Shown here: piece after piece, positions 1 through 6,000 of the stretch
Position numbering within the stretch: the stretch's first letter is position 1
Layout: every line of letters starts with the position of its first letter
From: an uncultured Aquincola sp.
GTDB taxonomy: Bacteria > Pseudomonadota > Gammaproteobacteria > Burkholderiales > Burkholderiaceae
Reading direction: 5' to 3'
DNA length: 6,000 nucleotides
Assembly (NCBI GenBank): GCA_937883885.1
Contig: CAKZXL010000728.1
Coordinates: 1-6,000, forward strand
Notes under the pieces: generated by a model
Told to the model about the DNA's origin: nothing
The model's database searches: none
The model's input: the letters and a program-made list of their open reading frames with translations, nothing else
Program-made: the position numbers and the translations under genes

Positions 1-509
1 AGCTGCAGCTGGGTTTCGGCGGCCAGGCGGCGGGCGGATTCGGCTTCGGCGCGGTGCTTCTGCAGCATCGCGGTGGCGTGCCAGAACACGGTGGCGGTGA
101 GACCGGCCACCGCGGTGATCACCAGCGTGCTGCCGCGGCTGAACATCGGCGCCAGGTGCACCTCCAGCAGCAACCGGGACAGCTGGCGGCCCAGCTCATA
201 GCCACCGATCACGCCCAAGCCGATGACGGGCAGCATCCAGCGGTAGCCGGGCCAGGGCAGGCCCTGGCCGGTCCAGCGCATCAGCGTGCTGCCCAGCAGC
301 CAGCGGCCGCCATCCACCAGCAGCCACACCGAGTTGCCGATCAGCATCGACACCCCGATGTTGAGCAACAGCCCGGGTGAGCCGGCCAGCCACAAGGCCA
401 CGCCGATGACGGTGCAGAACAGCTGGTTGAAGACCAGGATCGTCAGCAGCCGGTTCGGCGTGTAGAAGCGTGCGGCGGGCAGGGCGGGCATGGGTTGCAT
501 TGTGGTCAT
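1..509 (-). CDS. Sensor histidine kinase, LytS/AlgZ-type, N-terminal membrane part (3' end off the window)
   Basis: The frame is open from ATG 509-507 to the left edge, giving 169 complete codons. About four hydrophobic helices are visible, at residues 21-43, 47-66, 92-108 and 128-147. A charged, Ala/Glu/Arg-rich helix follows from about 148 (LQKHRAEAESARRLAAETQ). This layout, several helices and then a short coiled linker ending in an ETQLQL-like stretch, is what normally precedes the H-box (LQAQLxPHFLFN) of the PF06580 His_kinase family. The kinase and ATPase domains themselves lie outside the window, so the assignment is inferred from the N-terminus. The expected role is an inner-membrane sensor that phosphorylates a LytTR-type regulator. 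The start codon overlaps the DUF2306 stop (ATGA), with no clear Shine-Dalgarno site of its own, so translation is probably coupled. A second ATG three codons in (500-498) is a possible alternative start. Some other membrane protein with a similar N-terminus is possible. Confidence 0.75.
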   Translation of the reverse strand, partial: MTTMQPMPALPAARFYTPNRLLTILVFNQLFCTVIGVALWLAGSPGLLLNIGVSMLIGNSVWLLVDGGRWLLGSTLMRWTGQGLPWPGYRWMLPVIGLGVIGGYELGRQLSRLLLEVHLAPMFSRGSTLVITAVAGLTATVFWHATAMLQKHRAEAESARRLAAETQLQ

Positions 510-928
510 GCCCAGCCCAGGGTCTGCGTCCACAGCCAGTGGCCCAGGAAGCGGCTGGGCATCAGCGCGAAGGCGCCGGCGATCAGGCAGCCGCCAAGGT
601 AGGTGCGGCGCATGGCCCGCTGGTGCACGCCGATGCGCCGCTGCACCGCCGCCGTGACGCCGGCGGCCAGGCCGGCGAAGGTGAACACCGTCACCAGGTG
701 GATGGGCGTGTAGCCGGCCAGGTTGGGCAGCCGGAAGTCGCGGATGAAGAGGCTGGTGACGGCGGCGGTGAGCATCAGGCCCACCCATACATAGCCGGCG
801 CTGCGGTGCACGGGGGAGCCCTTGCGCGACCACAGGGCCACCGGGCCCAGCAGCAGGGCGCCGACGGCGGCGGCGATGTGCAGCTGGATGGATACGGGCA
901 GGGCACTGAGGCTGGCGGCGGTGGTCAT
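506..928 (-). CDS. DUF2306 family small membrane protein
   Basis: The product is 140 residues with four predicted transmembrane helices at about 14-35, 45-64, 75-96 and 107-126. Features resembling the DUF2306 family are the segment after helix 1 reading PVHRSAGYVWVGLML, the SLFIRDF motif, TPIHLVTVFT, and the VHQRAMRRTYLGGCLIAGAF block near the end. Histidines at about 17, 41, 77 and 102 sit near helix ends, as in the family, and could bind a metal or heme, although no biochemical role is established. The ATG at 928-926 is chosen because GGAG (938-935) lies six bases upstream. The frame continues upstream to 1147, but that extension is Pro/Arg-rich, low-complexity and unlike a leader. The stop overlaps the start of the histidine kinase gene, which points to one translational unit and perhaps an accessory role in sensing. 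The family assignment is fairly sure; the function is unknown. Confidence 0.85.
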   Translation of the reverse strand: MTTAASLSALPVSIQLHIAAAVGALLLGPVALWSRKGSPVHRSAGYVWVGLMLTAAVTSLFIRDFRLPNLAGYTPIHLVTVFTFAGLAAGVTAAVQRRIGVHQRAMRRTYLGGCLIAGAFALMPSRFLGHWLWTQTLGWA

Positions 929-934
929 GGGAAT

Positions 935-938
935 CTCC
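935..938 (-). promoter_or_regulatory. Ribosome binding site of the DUF2306 gene
   Basis: GGAG on the minus strand lies six bases before ATG 928-926, in the context CCCCCGGAGATTCCC. It decides the start in favour of the 140-residue protein over the longer upstream-extended frame. Confidence 0.7.
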
Positions 939-1022
939 GGGGGCGGGGGAGCTGTCGATGGGTGGCATCGTCGGCCGGCCGGCGGCGGCGGGCCAGCGGC
1001 TTGCGACGGTGGGGCGGCGCTG

Positions 1023-1055
1023 GGCGCGAACTGCGGGTGGCGCGGCGCGAACTGC
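1023..1055. repeat. Short direct repeat of 12 bp, 21-bp period
   Basis: GGCGCGAACTGC occurs at 1023-1034 and again, identically, at 1044-1055 in the 145-bp gap between the hydrolase and DUF2306 genes. The second copy forms one arm and part of the loop of the hairpin at 1041-1065. It is probably a small local duplication. No protein-binding role can be assigned. Confidence 0.5.
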
Positions 1056-1065
1056 AGGCGCCGCG
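1041..1065 (-). repeat. GC-rich hairpin just after the hydrolase stop codon (copy 1)
   Basis: A perfect 8-bp inverted repeat (CGCGGCGC at 1041-1048, GCGCCGCG at 1058-1065) encloses a nine-base loop containing CTGCAG. It begins eight bases after the hydrolase stop on the minus strand. There is no T-tract, so it is not a standard intrinsic terminator. It may protect the mRNA 3' end or cause weak attenuation before the DUF2306 gene. A second element with the same core stem lies at 2242-2265. Confidence 0.5.
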
Positions 1066-1073
1066 GGGTGGCG

Positions 1074-2180
1074 TCACGGCTGCGGCTGCAGTGCGCGGCG
1101 ATGGAAGTCGACGATGCGGGCCTGCGCTTCCACGCGCTGGGCGGCATCGAACCCCGGCACCGGCAGACCGCCGCGCACCTGTTGCGCCGCCACCGGGGCG
1201 GCCACTTCGGGCGGCCAGGGCCACAGCGCGTCGAAGTGGCCGCCGCCCTTCAGCTCACCCAACGAGGTGCAGCTGCCGCAGTGCCGCAGCACATGGTGGC
1301 TGTGGAAGTCGGGCGCCAGCACCTCGTCGCGCTCCGCGCCCAGCACGCCCACCGGAATGCGGATGCGCGCCAGGCTCTCGGCCGAGAAGATCGCCGCCAC
1401 CGGCACCGCCAGCGTGACCACGGCGATGCGGGGGTCGGGCCGCGGGTCGGCATCCGGCTGACCGGCCTGTGGGGTGCGGCCGCCTTCCCAGCGCGTCAGT
1501 TCGGGCGGCAGGTAGGCCTCGGGCACGTCGCGGGCGCGGTCGAAGCTGGCTTGGCGGGCCGCCTGCTGCTCGGCCGTCAGCGCGCCGTTGAAGCAGAAGC
1601 CCCGGTCCGCTTGCAGATGCTGCTGGCAGTGCTGCACCAGCGACAGCGTGCGCCACTGGGCGCCGGCCAGCGACAGGCCGGTGACGCCGCCGGCCGACAT
1701 GCCGTGCACGCCCACGCGGTCCAGCGCCAGGCGCGGGCCCCAGGCGGGGTCGGCCGCTAGCGCGTCGATCAGCCGCAGCACCTCTAGCGGCCGCTGGCGG
1801 AAGGCCACCGGGCCGGCCTGCGACGCATCCTGGTAGTTGTCGCCGGCATGCAGCGGCTGGGCCACGACAAAGCCGGCTTCGGCCAGCGCGCTGGCCAGGG
1901 CCTGGTCGGGCAGGGCGCTGCCGGCGGTGCCGTGCGACAAAACCACCAGCCGGCGCGGGGCGGCGGCGGGGCGCAGCGGCGCATCGGGCGCGGCCTGGAT
2001 CTCGAACGGGCCGTAGCGCAGGGTTTGCATCGGCGCGTCGGTGGGGTAGCTCAGGGCCACCGGGCCGCCGGCCAGGGTGAGCACGGTGCGGCCGACCTGG
2101 GCGGCGGCCGGCGTCATGGGGGCGGCCAGCGCGAGGGCGGCGCTGACGGCCAGCAGCGGGGTGCGCAAGAGGTGGGACAT
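1074..2180 (-). CDS. Secreted alpha/beta hydrolase, predicted dienelactone hydrolase type (COG4188-like)
   Basis: The product is 368 residues with an N-terminal signal peptide: Arg6, a hydrophobic core at about 8-20, and a probable cut after AAA27, so the mature enzyme should be periplasmic or secreted. The alpha/beta-hydrolase signatures appear in order. LVVLSHGTAG (about 78-87) holds the oxyanion HG pair, GMSAGG (160-165) puts the nucleophile at Ser162, GAERDEVL (281-288) offers Asp285 as the acid, and KGGGHFDAL (311-319) offers His315 as the base. Cysteines at 185, 196, 301 and 304 could form disulfides in an exported protein. This family includes dienelactone-hydrolase-like and PAF-acetylhydrolase-like esterases; the substrate cannot be read from the sequence. 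The ATG at 2180-2178 is supported by the signal peptide that starts there, although no clear Shine-Dalgarno site precedes it. It is co-directional with its neighbours but separated by 145 and 226 bp, so an operon is not certain. Confidence 0.85.
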   Translation of the reverse strand: MSHLLRTPLLAVSAALALAAPMTPAAAQVGRTVLTLAGGPVALSYPTDAPMQTLRYGPFEIQAAPDAPLRPAAAPRRLVVLSHGTAGSALPDQALASALAEAGFVVAQPLHAGDNYQDASQAGPVAFRQRPLEVLRLIDALAADPAWGPRLALDRVGVHGMSAGGVTGLSLAGAQWRTLSLVQHCQQHLQADRGFCFNGALTAEQQAARQASFDRARDVPEAYLPPELTRWEGGRTPQAGQPDADPRPDPRIAVVTLAVPVAAIFSAESLARIRIPVGVLGAERDEVLAPDFHSHHVLRHCGSCTSLGELKGGGHFDALWPWPPEVAAPVAAQQVRGGLPVPGFDAAQRVEAQARIVDFHRRALQPQP

Positions 2181-2241
2181 GGCGGTGGAGCGGCAGTGGC
2201 GATGGGGCCACTGTGGCGACCGCCGGCCGTGCCGGCCAGCG

Positions 2242-2265
2242 CGGCGCGACGGGCTGCAGGCGCCG
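2242..2265 (-). repeat. GC-rich hairpin upstream of the hydrolase (copy 2)
   Basis: An inverted repeat of CGGCGC (2242-2247) and GCGCCG (2260-2265) encloses a 12-base loop that also carries CTGCAG. It shares the blocks GCGGCGCGA and CTGCAGGCGCCG with copy 1, differing by a short insertion between them. It lies in the 226-bp gap (2181-2406) between the ATPase and hydrolase genes, about 60 bases upstream of the hydrolase start. The same gap has a GCCGGC-CGT-GCCGGC hairpin at 2222-2236 and a small GCCA-CTG-TGGC hairpin at 2207-2217. No convincing promoter or T-tract was seen in the gap. Confidence 0.4.
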
Positions 2266-2406
2266 GGCGCGAGATGCCGATCAGCAGGCGCCAGCGGGGC
2301 GGTCCCGCGCTGCTGGCCGCGCTGCTTGTGTGCCGCGCAGGTGCCGCTCCGGTGACGCCCAAGTGCCGCCTGGGTGCCCTCGCTGCCCGCTGCGGTGCGC
2401 CGCGGC

Positions 2407-3972
2407 TCAGCGCCGCCGCTTCGTCGCCCCGCCGCCCAGCAGCGAGCCCAGCACGCCGCGCACCAGCTCGCGGCCGACGGCCGAGCCGATCTGCCGCACC
2501 GCCGAGCTGGCAGCGGCGTCGATCAGGCCGGGCTTGCGGCCGCCGCGCGGGCCGGTGCTGCCGAACACCAGATCCTTCAGCCCATCCATCAGCCCGCCGC
2601 CCGCGGCTTCGGCCGCGGCGCCGCCGCCTTGCTGCACGGCTTCGGTCAGCCGGTCGCCGGCTTCGGCGCTGGCCACGCCGCGGCCCTTGAGCTTTTCGTA
2701 GGCCGATTCGCGGTCCACCACCTTCTCGTACACGCCGGCCACCAAGGAGCCGGCGATCAGCGCCTGCCGCTGCTCGGGCGTGATCGGCCCGATCTGGCTG
2801 CCCGGCGGCAGCACGAACACGCGCTCGGTGATGCTGGGCCGGCCCTTGTCATCGAGGAAGCTGATCAGCGCCTCACCCACCGCCAGCTCGGTGATGGCGG
2901 CCTCGATGTCCAGCTTCGGGTTGGCGCGCATCGTGCTGGCCGCGCTCTTGACGGCCTTCTGGTCGCGCGGCGTGAAGGCGCGCAGCGCATGCTGCACCCG
3001 GTTGCCCAGCTGGGCCAGCACGGTGTCGGGCACGTCCAGCGGGTTCTGCGTCACGAAGTACACGCCCACGCCCTTGGAACGCACCAGGCGCACCACCAGC
3101 TCGATGCGCTCGACCAGCGCGGCGGGCGCGTCCTTGAACAGCAGGTGCGCCTCGTCGAAGAAGAACACCAGCTTGGGTTTTTCAGGGTCGCCGATCTCGG
3201 GCAGCTGCTCGAACAGCTCGCTCAACATCCACAGCAGGAAGGTGGCGTACAGCCGCGGCGCGTTCATCAGCTTGTCGGCGGCCAGGATGTTGATCACCCC
3301 TTGGTTGCCTGCGGCCCCTGTGGTGGCAGACATCACCGTTTGCATGAAGTCGGCGATGTCCAGCATGGGCTCGCCGAAAAACTGGTCGCCGCCCTGCTGC
3401 TCGATCTGCAGCAGGCCGCGCTGGATGGCGCCGATGCTGGCCGCGCTGACGTTGCCGTAGGTGGTGGTGAACTGGCTGGCGTTTTCGCCCACGTGCTGCA
3501 GCATGGCGCGCAGATCTTTCAGGTCCAGCAGCAGCAGGCCCTGGTCGTCGGCGATCTTGAACACCAGGTTGAGCACGCCGGCCTGCGTTTCGTTCAGCGC
3601 CAGCATGCGGGCCAGCAGCAGCGGCCCCATGTCGCTGACGGTGGCGCGCACCGGGTGGCCCTGCTGGCCGAACACGTCCCACAGCGTGGTGGGGCAGGCG
3701 ACGGGCGCGGGTGCCTCCAGCCCGCGCTCGGCCAGCACCGCGGCCAGCTTGGGGCTGACGCTGCCGGCCTGGCTGATGCCGGTCAGGTCGCCCTTGACGT
3801 CGGCCATGAACACCGGCACGCCGATGCGGCTGAAGCCCTCGGCCATGGCCTGCAAGGTGATGGTCTTGCCGGTGCCGGTGGCGCCGGTGATCAGGCCGTG
3901 CCGGTTGGCCAGGCCCGGCAGCAGCTGGCATTCCACGGGGCCGTGGCGGGCGATGAGAAGGGGTTCGGGCAT
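2407..3972 (-). CDS. yjgR: HerA/YjgR-type ATPase (DUF853, helicase HerA-like)
   Basis: The product is 521 residues, about the usual length for YjgR. It is a cytosolic P-loop ATPase of the HerA/FtsK group. The N-terminus reads [17 protein letters not shown], with the Walker A motif at 30-37 (Lys36, Thr37). This is followed by [12 protein letters not shown] (55-65, typical of the family), a Walker B segment LVFFFDEAH (268-276, Asp273/Glu274), [11 protein letters not shown] (305-315) with the sensor-like Gln309, and RAFTPRDQK (331-339) with a candidate arginine finger. From about 435 the tail is Gly/Ala-rich and low in complexity, ending in basic KRRR. HerA relatives act as hexameric DNA translocases, but the cellular role of this bacterial branch is not well defined, and no NurA-like nuclease gene is adjacent. 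The start ATG 3972-3970 has GGAG eight bases upstream. The gene symbol is by similarity to E. coli YjgR. Confidence 0.93.
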   Translation of the reverse strand: MPEPLLIARHGPVECQLLPGLANRHGLITGATGTGKTITLQAMAEGFSRIGVPVFMADVKGDLTGISQAGSVSPKLAAVLAERGLEAPAPVACPTTLWDVFGQQGHPVRATVSDMGPLLLARMLALNETQAGVLNLVFKIADDQGLLLLDLKDLRAMLQHVGENASQFTTTYGNVSAASIGAIQRGLLQIEQQGGDQFFGEPMLDIADFMQTVMSATTGAAGNQGVINILAADKLMNAPRLYATFLLWMLSELFEQLPEIGDPEKPKLVFFFDEAHLLFKDAPAALVERIELVVRLVRSKGVGVYFVTQNPLDVPDTVLAQLGNRVQHALRAFTPRDQKAVKSAASTMRANPKLDIEAAITELAVGEALISFLDDKGRPSITERVFVLPPGSQIGPITPEQRQALIAGSLVAGVYEKVVDRESAYEKLKGRGVASAEAGDRLTEAVQQGGGAAAEAAGGGLMDGLKDLVFGSTGPRGGRKPGLIDAAASSAVRQIGSAVGRELVRGVLGSLLGGGATKRRR

Positions 3973-3980
3973 GGGGCGCT

Positions 3981-3984
3981 CTCC
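3981..3984 (-). promoter_or_regulatory. Ribosome binding site of the HerA-like ATPase gene
   Basis: GGAG on the minus strand, within CCGGAGAGCGCCCC, lies eight bases before ATG 3972-3970. It confirms the start that leaves Walker A at residue 30. Confidence 0.7.
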
Positions 3985-4000
3985 GGGGGAAACCGGCCGC

Positions 4001-4030
4001 AGTCTAAGCCGCGGTGGGCGCCGTTTTCAG
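4001..4030 (-). promoter_or_regulatory. Candidate sigma70 promoter for the HerA-like ATPase gene
   Basis: On the minus strand CTGAAA (4030-4025, overlapping the stop codon of the unknown gene) is followed after 18 bases by TAGACT (4006-4001). These resemble -35 and -10 elements. A start near 3994 would leave a leader of about 22 bases that includes the Shine-Dalgarno site. Both hexamers deviate from consensus, so this is a candidate only; co-transcription from the unknown gene upstream is equally possible. Confidence 0.3.
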
Positions 4031-5151
4031 CCCGCGTCGCGGCTGTCCACCAGGCCCACGATGGGCAGGCCCAGGCGCCTGGAGCAGGCGCGCATGGCCT
4101 TGTACACGCCTTCAGGCAGGGCCAGGTCGCCGTTCATCTTGGTCAGCGGCGAGCCATCCGGCTTGATGCGCAGGAACAGGCCCTTGACCTTGAGCAGCGG
4201 CCCGGCCTGCACCACCTCGTTCCAGCCGGTGATCTTCTTTTTCTTGGCTTCTTCCAGGTTGGTGTGTGCCAGCACCTGCTCGGGCGACATCAGGCGCATC
4301 GGCTGGCTGTCGAACAGGTGGTTGGTCTCGAAGAACTTGCGGTGCACCTCCTCGGCCAGCCGGCCGTCGTCCAGCGGCTTGTTGCCGGTGTGCGGCGCGG
4401 CGCGTGTGTTGGTGGTGGTGCCGGTGTGGTTCTCGAAGTTCTGGTCGCCGCCGCTGGCCGTCAGGATGCCCATCGGGTGGCACTGCAGGATGAGCCCGGC
4501 GTTGCCATAGATCACCGCGTTGTCGTGGGCGATGACCGAGGTGGACACCGCGCTCCACTTGTAGATCGTCTTGTCGAAGTCTTCCAGCGTGGGCACCGCC
4601 CGCTCGTCGTTGGGCAGCGAGGTGATGCTGAAGCGGTACTGCGCCTTGCGGCCGTCGCGGGTGATCAGCACCGGGGGCTTGAGCTTGTCGAACGCGTGGA
4701 AGGGCGGCAGCGTGTTCGGGTTGGTGAAGTTGGTGGGCATCCAGGCGGTGCGGCCCTGCACCGACAGGATGCTGGGGAACATCGAGCGGAACGCACGCCG
4801 CAACGCCTCGGTGTCCTTCATCGCCAGGTAGCGCTTGCGCAGCTCCGGCGCGTCGCTCAGCGGACGGCCGCGCACGGTGAACTCGGCCAACATCGTCGCC
4901 CGCATCACCTGCCGCTGCTCCTGTCGCTCGTCGCTGTTCTTGAAGGATTCGCTCAGCGACAGCGCGCCGTCCAGATCCTTGCGCGACAGGCCCAGGGTGA
5001 GGATCTTGTCCTCGATCATGCGGGCGTAGTGCTTGTTGATGGCACTCTGCTGACCCCGCTCGAAAGAGGAGCTCTGGTGCCGGCTTTCGTAGGCGCACAG
5101 GGGCTCGCTGCTGCGGATGTAGGCCAGGGTGGCATTCAGACGGTCGTTCAT
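4027..5151 (-). CDS. Hypothetical protein of unrecognised family, 374 residues
   Basis: I do not recognise this protein. It has no signal peptide and no membrane helix, so it is probably cytosolic. It looks like a real gene because its composition is that of a normal globular protein (many Asn, Lys, Thr, Phe, few low-complexity runs), unlike the Arg/Pro/Ala-rich shadow frames. Visible landmarks are a charged helical N-terminal third (about 30-125, with RKDLDGALSLSESF and SDERQEQRQVMRA), a likely domain from about 126 (SMFPSILSVQGRTAW), a Thr/Asn/His-rich stretch (about 241-257, NHTGTTTNTRAAPHTGN) that may be a loop, a basic EEAKKKKITGW (301-310), and a C-terminal LFLRIKPDGSPLTKMNG. The ATG at 5151-5149 begins MNDRLNATLAYI. 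A GTG at 5211 would add 20 residues rich in Arg and Pro and is less likely. The Shine-Dalgarno signal is poor (AGAAG abuts the ATG). The gene diverges from yebC and lies 54 bp before the ATPase gene. Confidence 0.8.
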   Translation of the reverse strand: MNDRLNATLAYIRSSEPLCAYESRHQSSSFERGQQSAINKHYARMIEDKILTLGLSRKDLDGALSLSESFKNSDERQEQRQVMRATMLAEFTVRGRPLSDAPELRKRYLAMKDTEALRRAFRSMFPSILSVQGRTAWMPTNFTNPNTLPPFHAFDKLKPPVLITRDGRKAQYRFSITSLPNDERAVPTLEDFDKTIYKWSAVSTSVIAHDNAVIYGNAGLILQCHPMGILTASGGDQNFENHTGTTTNTRAAPHTGNKPLDDGRLAEEVHRKFFETNHLFDSQPMRLMSPEQVLAHTNLEEAKKKKITGWNEVVQAGPLLKVKGLFLRIKPDGSPLTKMNGDLALPEGVYKAMRACSRRLGLPIVGLVDSRDAG

Positions 5152-5183
5152 CTTCTGCGGTTCGCGGCAGGGCCGCGCATGCT

Positions 5184-5206
5184 GGCGCCCGTACCGGGCC
5201 GGCGCC
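5184..5206 (-). repeat. Repeated GGCGCC hairpin upstream of the unknown gene
   Basis: GGCGCCC occurs at 5184-5190 and 5201-5207. Because GGCGCC is self-complementary, the pair can fold into a 6-bp stem with an 11-base loop. It lies 33 bases before ATG 5151, so it would fall in the 5' leader of the unknown gene if transcription starts further upstream. It could lower translation or be chance at this GC content. Confidence 0.3.
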
Positions 5207-5224
5207 CTCACCCCACGGTACTGC

Positions 5225-5254
5225 TGCAGGTGGGGCAGGGGGCACCGCTAAAAT
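5225..5254 (+). promoter_or_regulatory. Candidate yebC promoter
   Basis: TAAAAT at 5249-5254, in the context CCGCTAAAATCC, is a good -10-like element and matches a pattern often seen upstream of Burkholderiales genes. The -35 region is weak: TGCAGG at 5225-5230 would give an 18-base spacer. Transcription would start near 5261, leaving a leader of about 69 bases. The rest of the divergent region (5152-5329) shows no strong promoter toward the unknown gene. Confidence 0.45.
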
Positions 5255-5315
5255 CCGGCGCGAGCATATCCAAACCACCTGCGCCTTCCGAGGTTTTTCG
5301 GCCTGGGCGCCGCGA

Positions 5316-5325
5316 CGAGAAAGAG
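5316..5325 (+). promoter_or_regulatory. Ribosome binding site of yebC
   Basis: The purine-rich stretch CGAGAAAGAG ends four bases before ATG 5330-5332. It is not a perfect GGAGG, but it supports the start that gives the family's conserved MAGHSKW opening. Confidence 0.5.
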
Positions 5326-5329
5326 ATTC

Positions 5330-6000
5330 ATGGCCGGACATTCCAAATGGGCCAACATCCAGCACCGCAAGGGCCGCCAGGACGAAAAGCGCGGCAAGGT
5401 CTGGACCCGGGTGATCCGCGAGATCATGGTGGCGGCGCGCCAGGGCGGCGGCGACCCCAATGCCAACCCGCGGCTGCGGCTGGCGGGGGACAAGGCCAAG
5501 GCGGCCAACATGCCGGCCGACACCGTCAAGCGCAACATCGACAAGGCCACCGGCAACCTCGAAGGCGTTCACTACGAGGAAATCCGCTATGAGGGCTACG
5601 GCATCGGCGGCGCAGCCATCATCGTCGACTGCATGACCGACAACCGGGTGCGCACGGTGGCCGAAGTGCGCCACGCCTTCAGCAAGTACGGCGGCAACCT
5701 GGGCACCGAAGGTTCGGTGGCCTTTCAGTTCAAGCACTGCGGCCAGTTGGTGTTCGCGCCCGGCACCGACGAAGACAAGGTGATGGAAGTGGCGCTGGAG
5801 TCCGGCGCCGACGACGTGGTCGCCGGCGACGACGGCTCGATCGAGGTGCTGACGCCGCCCACCGAGTTCGAAGCGGTCAAGAACGCGCTGGAAGCGGCCG
5901 GCCTGAAGGCCGAGATCGCCGAAGTGACGATGCGCGCCGAAAACACCATCGAGATGGCCGGCGAAGACGCCCAGCGCATGCAGAAGCTGCTCGACGTCAT
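5330..6000 (+). CDS. yebC: YebC/PmpR family transcription/translation regulator (3' end off the window)
   Basis: The frame is open from ATG 5330 to the right edge, giving 223 complete codons of a protein usually about 240 residues long, so only the last few residues are missing. It opens with the hallmark [20 protein letters not shown]. It then shows [21 protein letters not shown] (31-50), [21 protein letters not shown] (55-75), [23 protein letters not shown] (88-109) and [14 protein letters not shown] (121-134). The C-terminal domain follows with [13 protein letters not shown] and [14 protein letters not shown]. These cover the family's three domains in order. Members are cytosolic. Some were described as DNA-binding regulators (PmpR), and more recent work on bacterial YebC and mitochondrial TACO1 links the family to translation through ribosomes stalled on proline-rich stretches. 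Nothing in the visible part is broken or missing. In Proteobacteria the gene is usually a stand-alone or housekeeping gene, and here it diverges from the unknown gene. Confidence 0.98.
   Translation, partial: MAGHSKWANIQHRKGRQDEKRGKVWTRVIREIMVAARQGGGDPNANPRLRLAGDKAKAANMPADTVKRNIDKATGNLEGVHYEEIRYEGYGIGGAAIIVDCMTDNRVRTVAEVRHAFSKYGGNLGTEGSVAFQFKHCGQLVFAPGTDEDKVMEVALESGADDVVAGDDGSIEVLTPPTEFEAVKNALEAAGLKAEIAEVTMRAENTIEMAGEDAQRMQKLLDV

Noticed and set aside
929..1147. Upstream extension of the DUF2306 frame by about 73 residues.
   Set aside because: The extension is Pro/Arg/Ala low-complexity and overlaps the end of the hydrolase gene, while ATG 928 has a good GGAG site and begins a typical family N-terminus.
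470..1417. Plus-strand frames opposite the DUF2306 and hydrolase genes.
   Set aside because: The translation is Arg/Gly/Ala-rich with no recognisable motif, and the opposite strand carries clear protein families.
4071..4082. Perfect 12-bp palindrome CCAGGCGCCTGG.
   Set aside because: It lies inside the coding sequence of the unknown gene and does not extend further; such palindromes are common at this GC content.
5152..5211. GTG at 5211 as the start of the unknown protein.
   Set aside because: The added 20 residues are Arg/Pro-rich and cover the hairpin region; the ATG at 5151 starts the ordinary-looking protein. The choice remains uncertain because neither start has a good ribosome site.
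5288..5301. CCGA/TCGG stem with a T-run, resembling a terminator, in the yebC leader.
   Set aside because: The stem is only 4 bp and the T-run lies in the loop rather than after the stem, so it would not terminate transcription.
2374..5592. A plus-strand open frame of 1072 codons, antisense to the ATPase and the unknown gene and running into yebC.
   Set aside because: Its translation is dominated by His, Gln, Ala, Gly and Arg with no domain, and it overlaps the well-supported ATPase and yebC genes in another frame. Stop-codon depletion at high GC explains its length.
4112..5737. A minus-strand frame of 541 codons covering the unknown gene and the antisense of yebC.
   Set aside because: It crosses the yebC gene and its promoter region and becomes Arg/Ala/His/Gln-rich over the unknown gene, in a different frame from the plausible protein there.

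Overview
The window is a gene-dense, very GC-rich stretch typical of a Burkholderiales (Betaproteobacteria) chromosome. The evidence is the strong G/C bias at third codon positions, a YebC sequence of the proteobacterial type, and a GCTAAAAT -10-like element ahead of yebC of a kind common in that order. The genus cannot be fixed from this sequence; the Leptothrix/Rubrivivax/Ideonella group is a guess. No RNA genes, insertion sequences, CRISPR arrays or phage genes were seen.

Layout. Five genes lie on the minus strand and one on the plus strand. Reading the minus strand from right to left: a 374-residue soluble protein of unknown family (4027-5151); a HerA/YjgR-type ATPase (DUF853) (2407-3972); a secreted alpha/beta hydrolase of the dienelactone-hydrolase type (1074-2180); a four-helix DUF2306 membrane protein (506-928); and the membrane N-terminus of a LytS/AlgZ-type sensor histidine kinase that runs off the left edge (1-509). 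The plus-strand gene is yebC (5330 to beyond 6000), diverging from the unknown gene across about 180 bp.

How they may work together. The DUF2306 gene and the kinase gene overlap by ATGA and are very likely translationally coupled, which suggests that the small membrane protein belongs to the same sensory unit. A LytTR-type response regulator would be expected just outside the left edge. The hydrolase, the ATPase and the unknown gene point the same way but are separated by 145, 226 and 54 bp. No shared pathway is evident, and at least the ATPase has a candidate promoter of its own. YebC is a conserved housekeeping translation/transcription factor.

Most of the window is ordinary. The points worth a second look are the orphan 374-residue protein, the coupled DUF2306/kinase pair, and two related GC-rich hairpins on either side of the hydrolase gene. 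The very long reading frames on the opposite strands (one of more than 1000 codons) look like shadows caused by stop-codon depletion at high GC.
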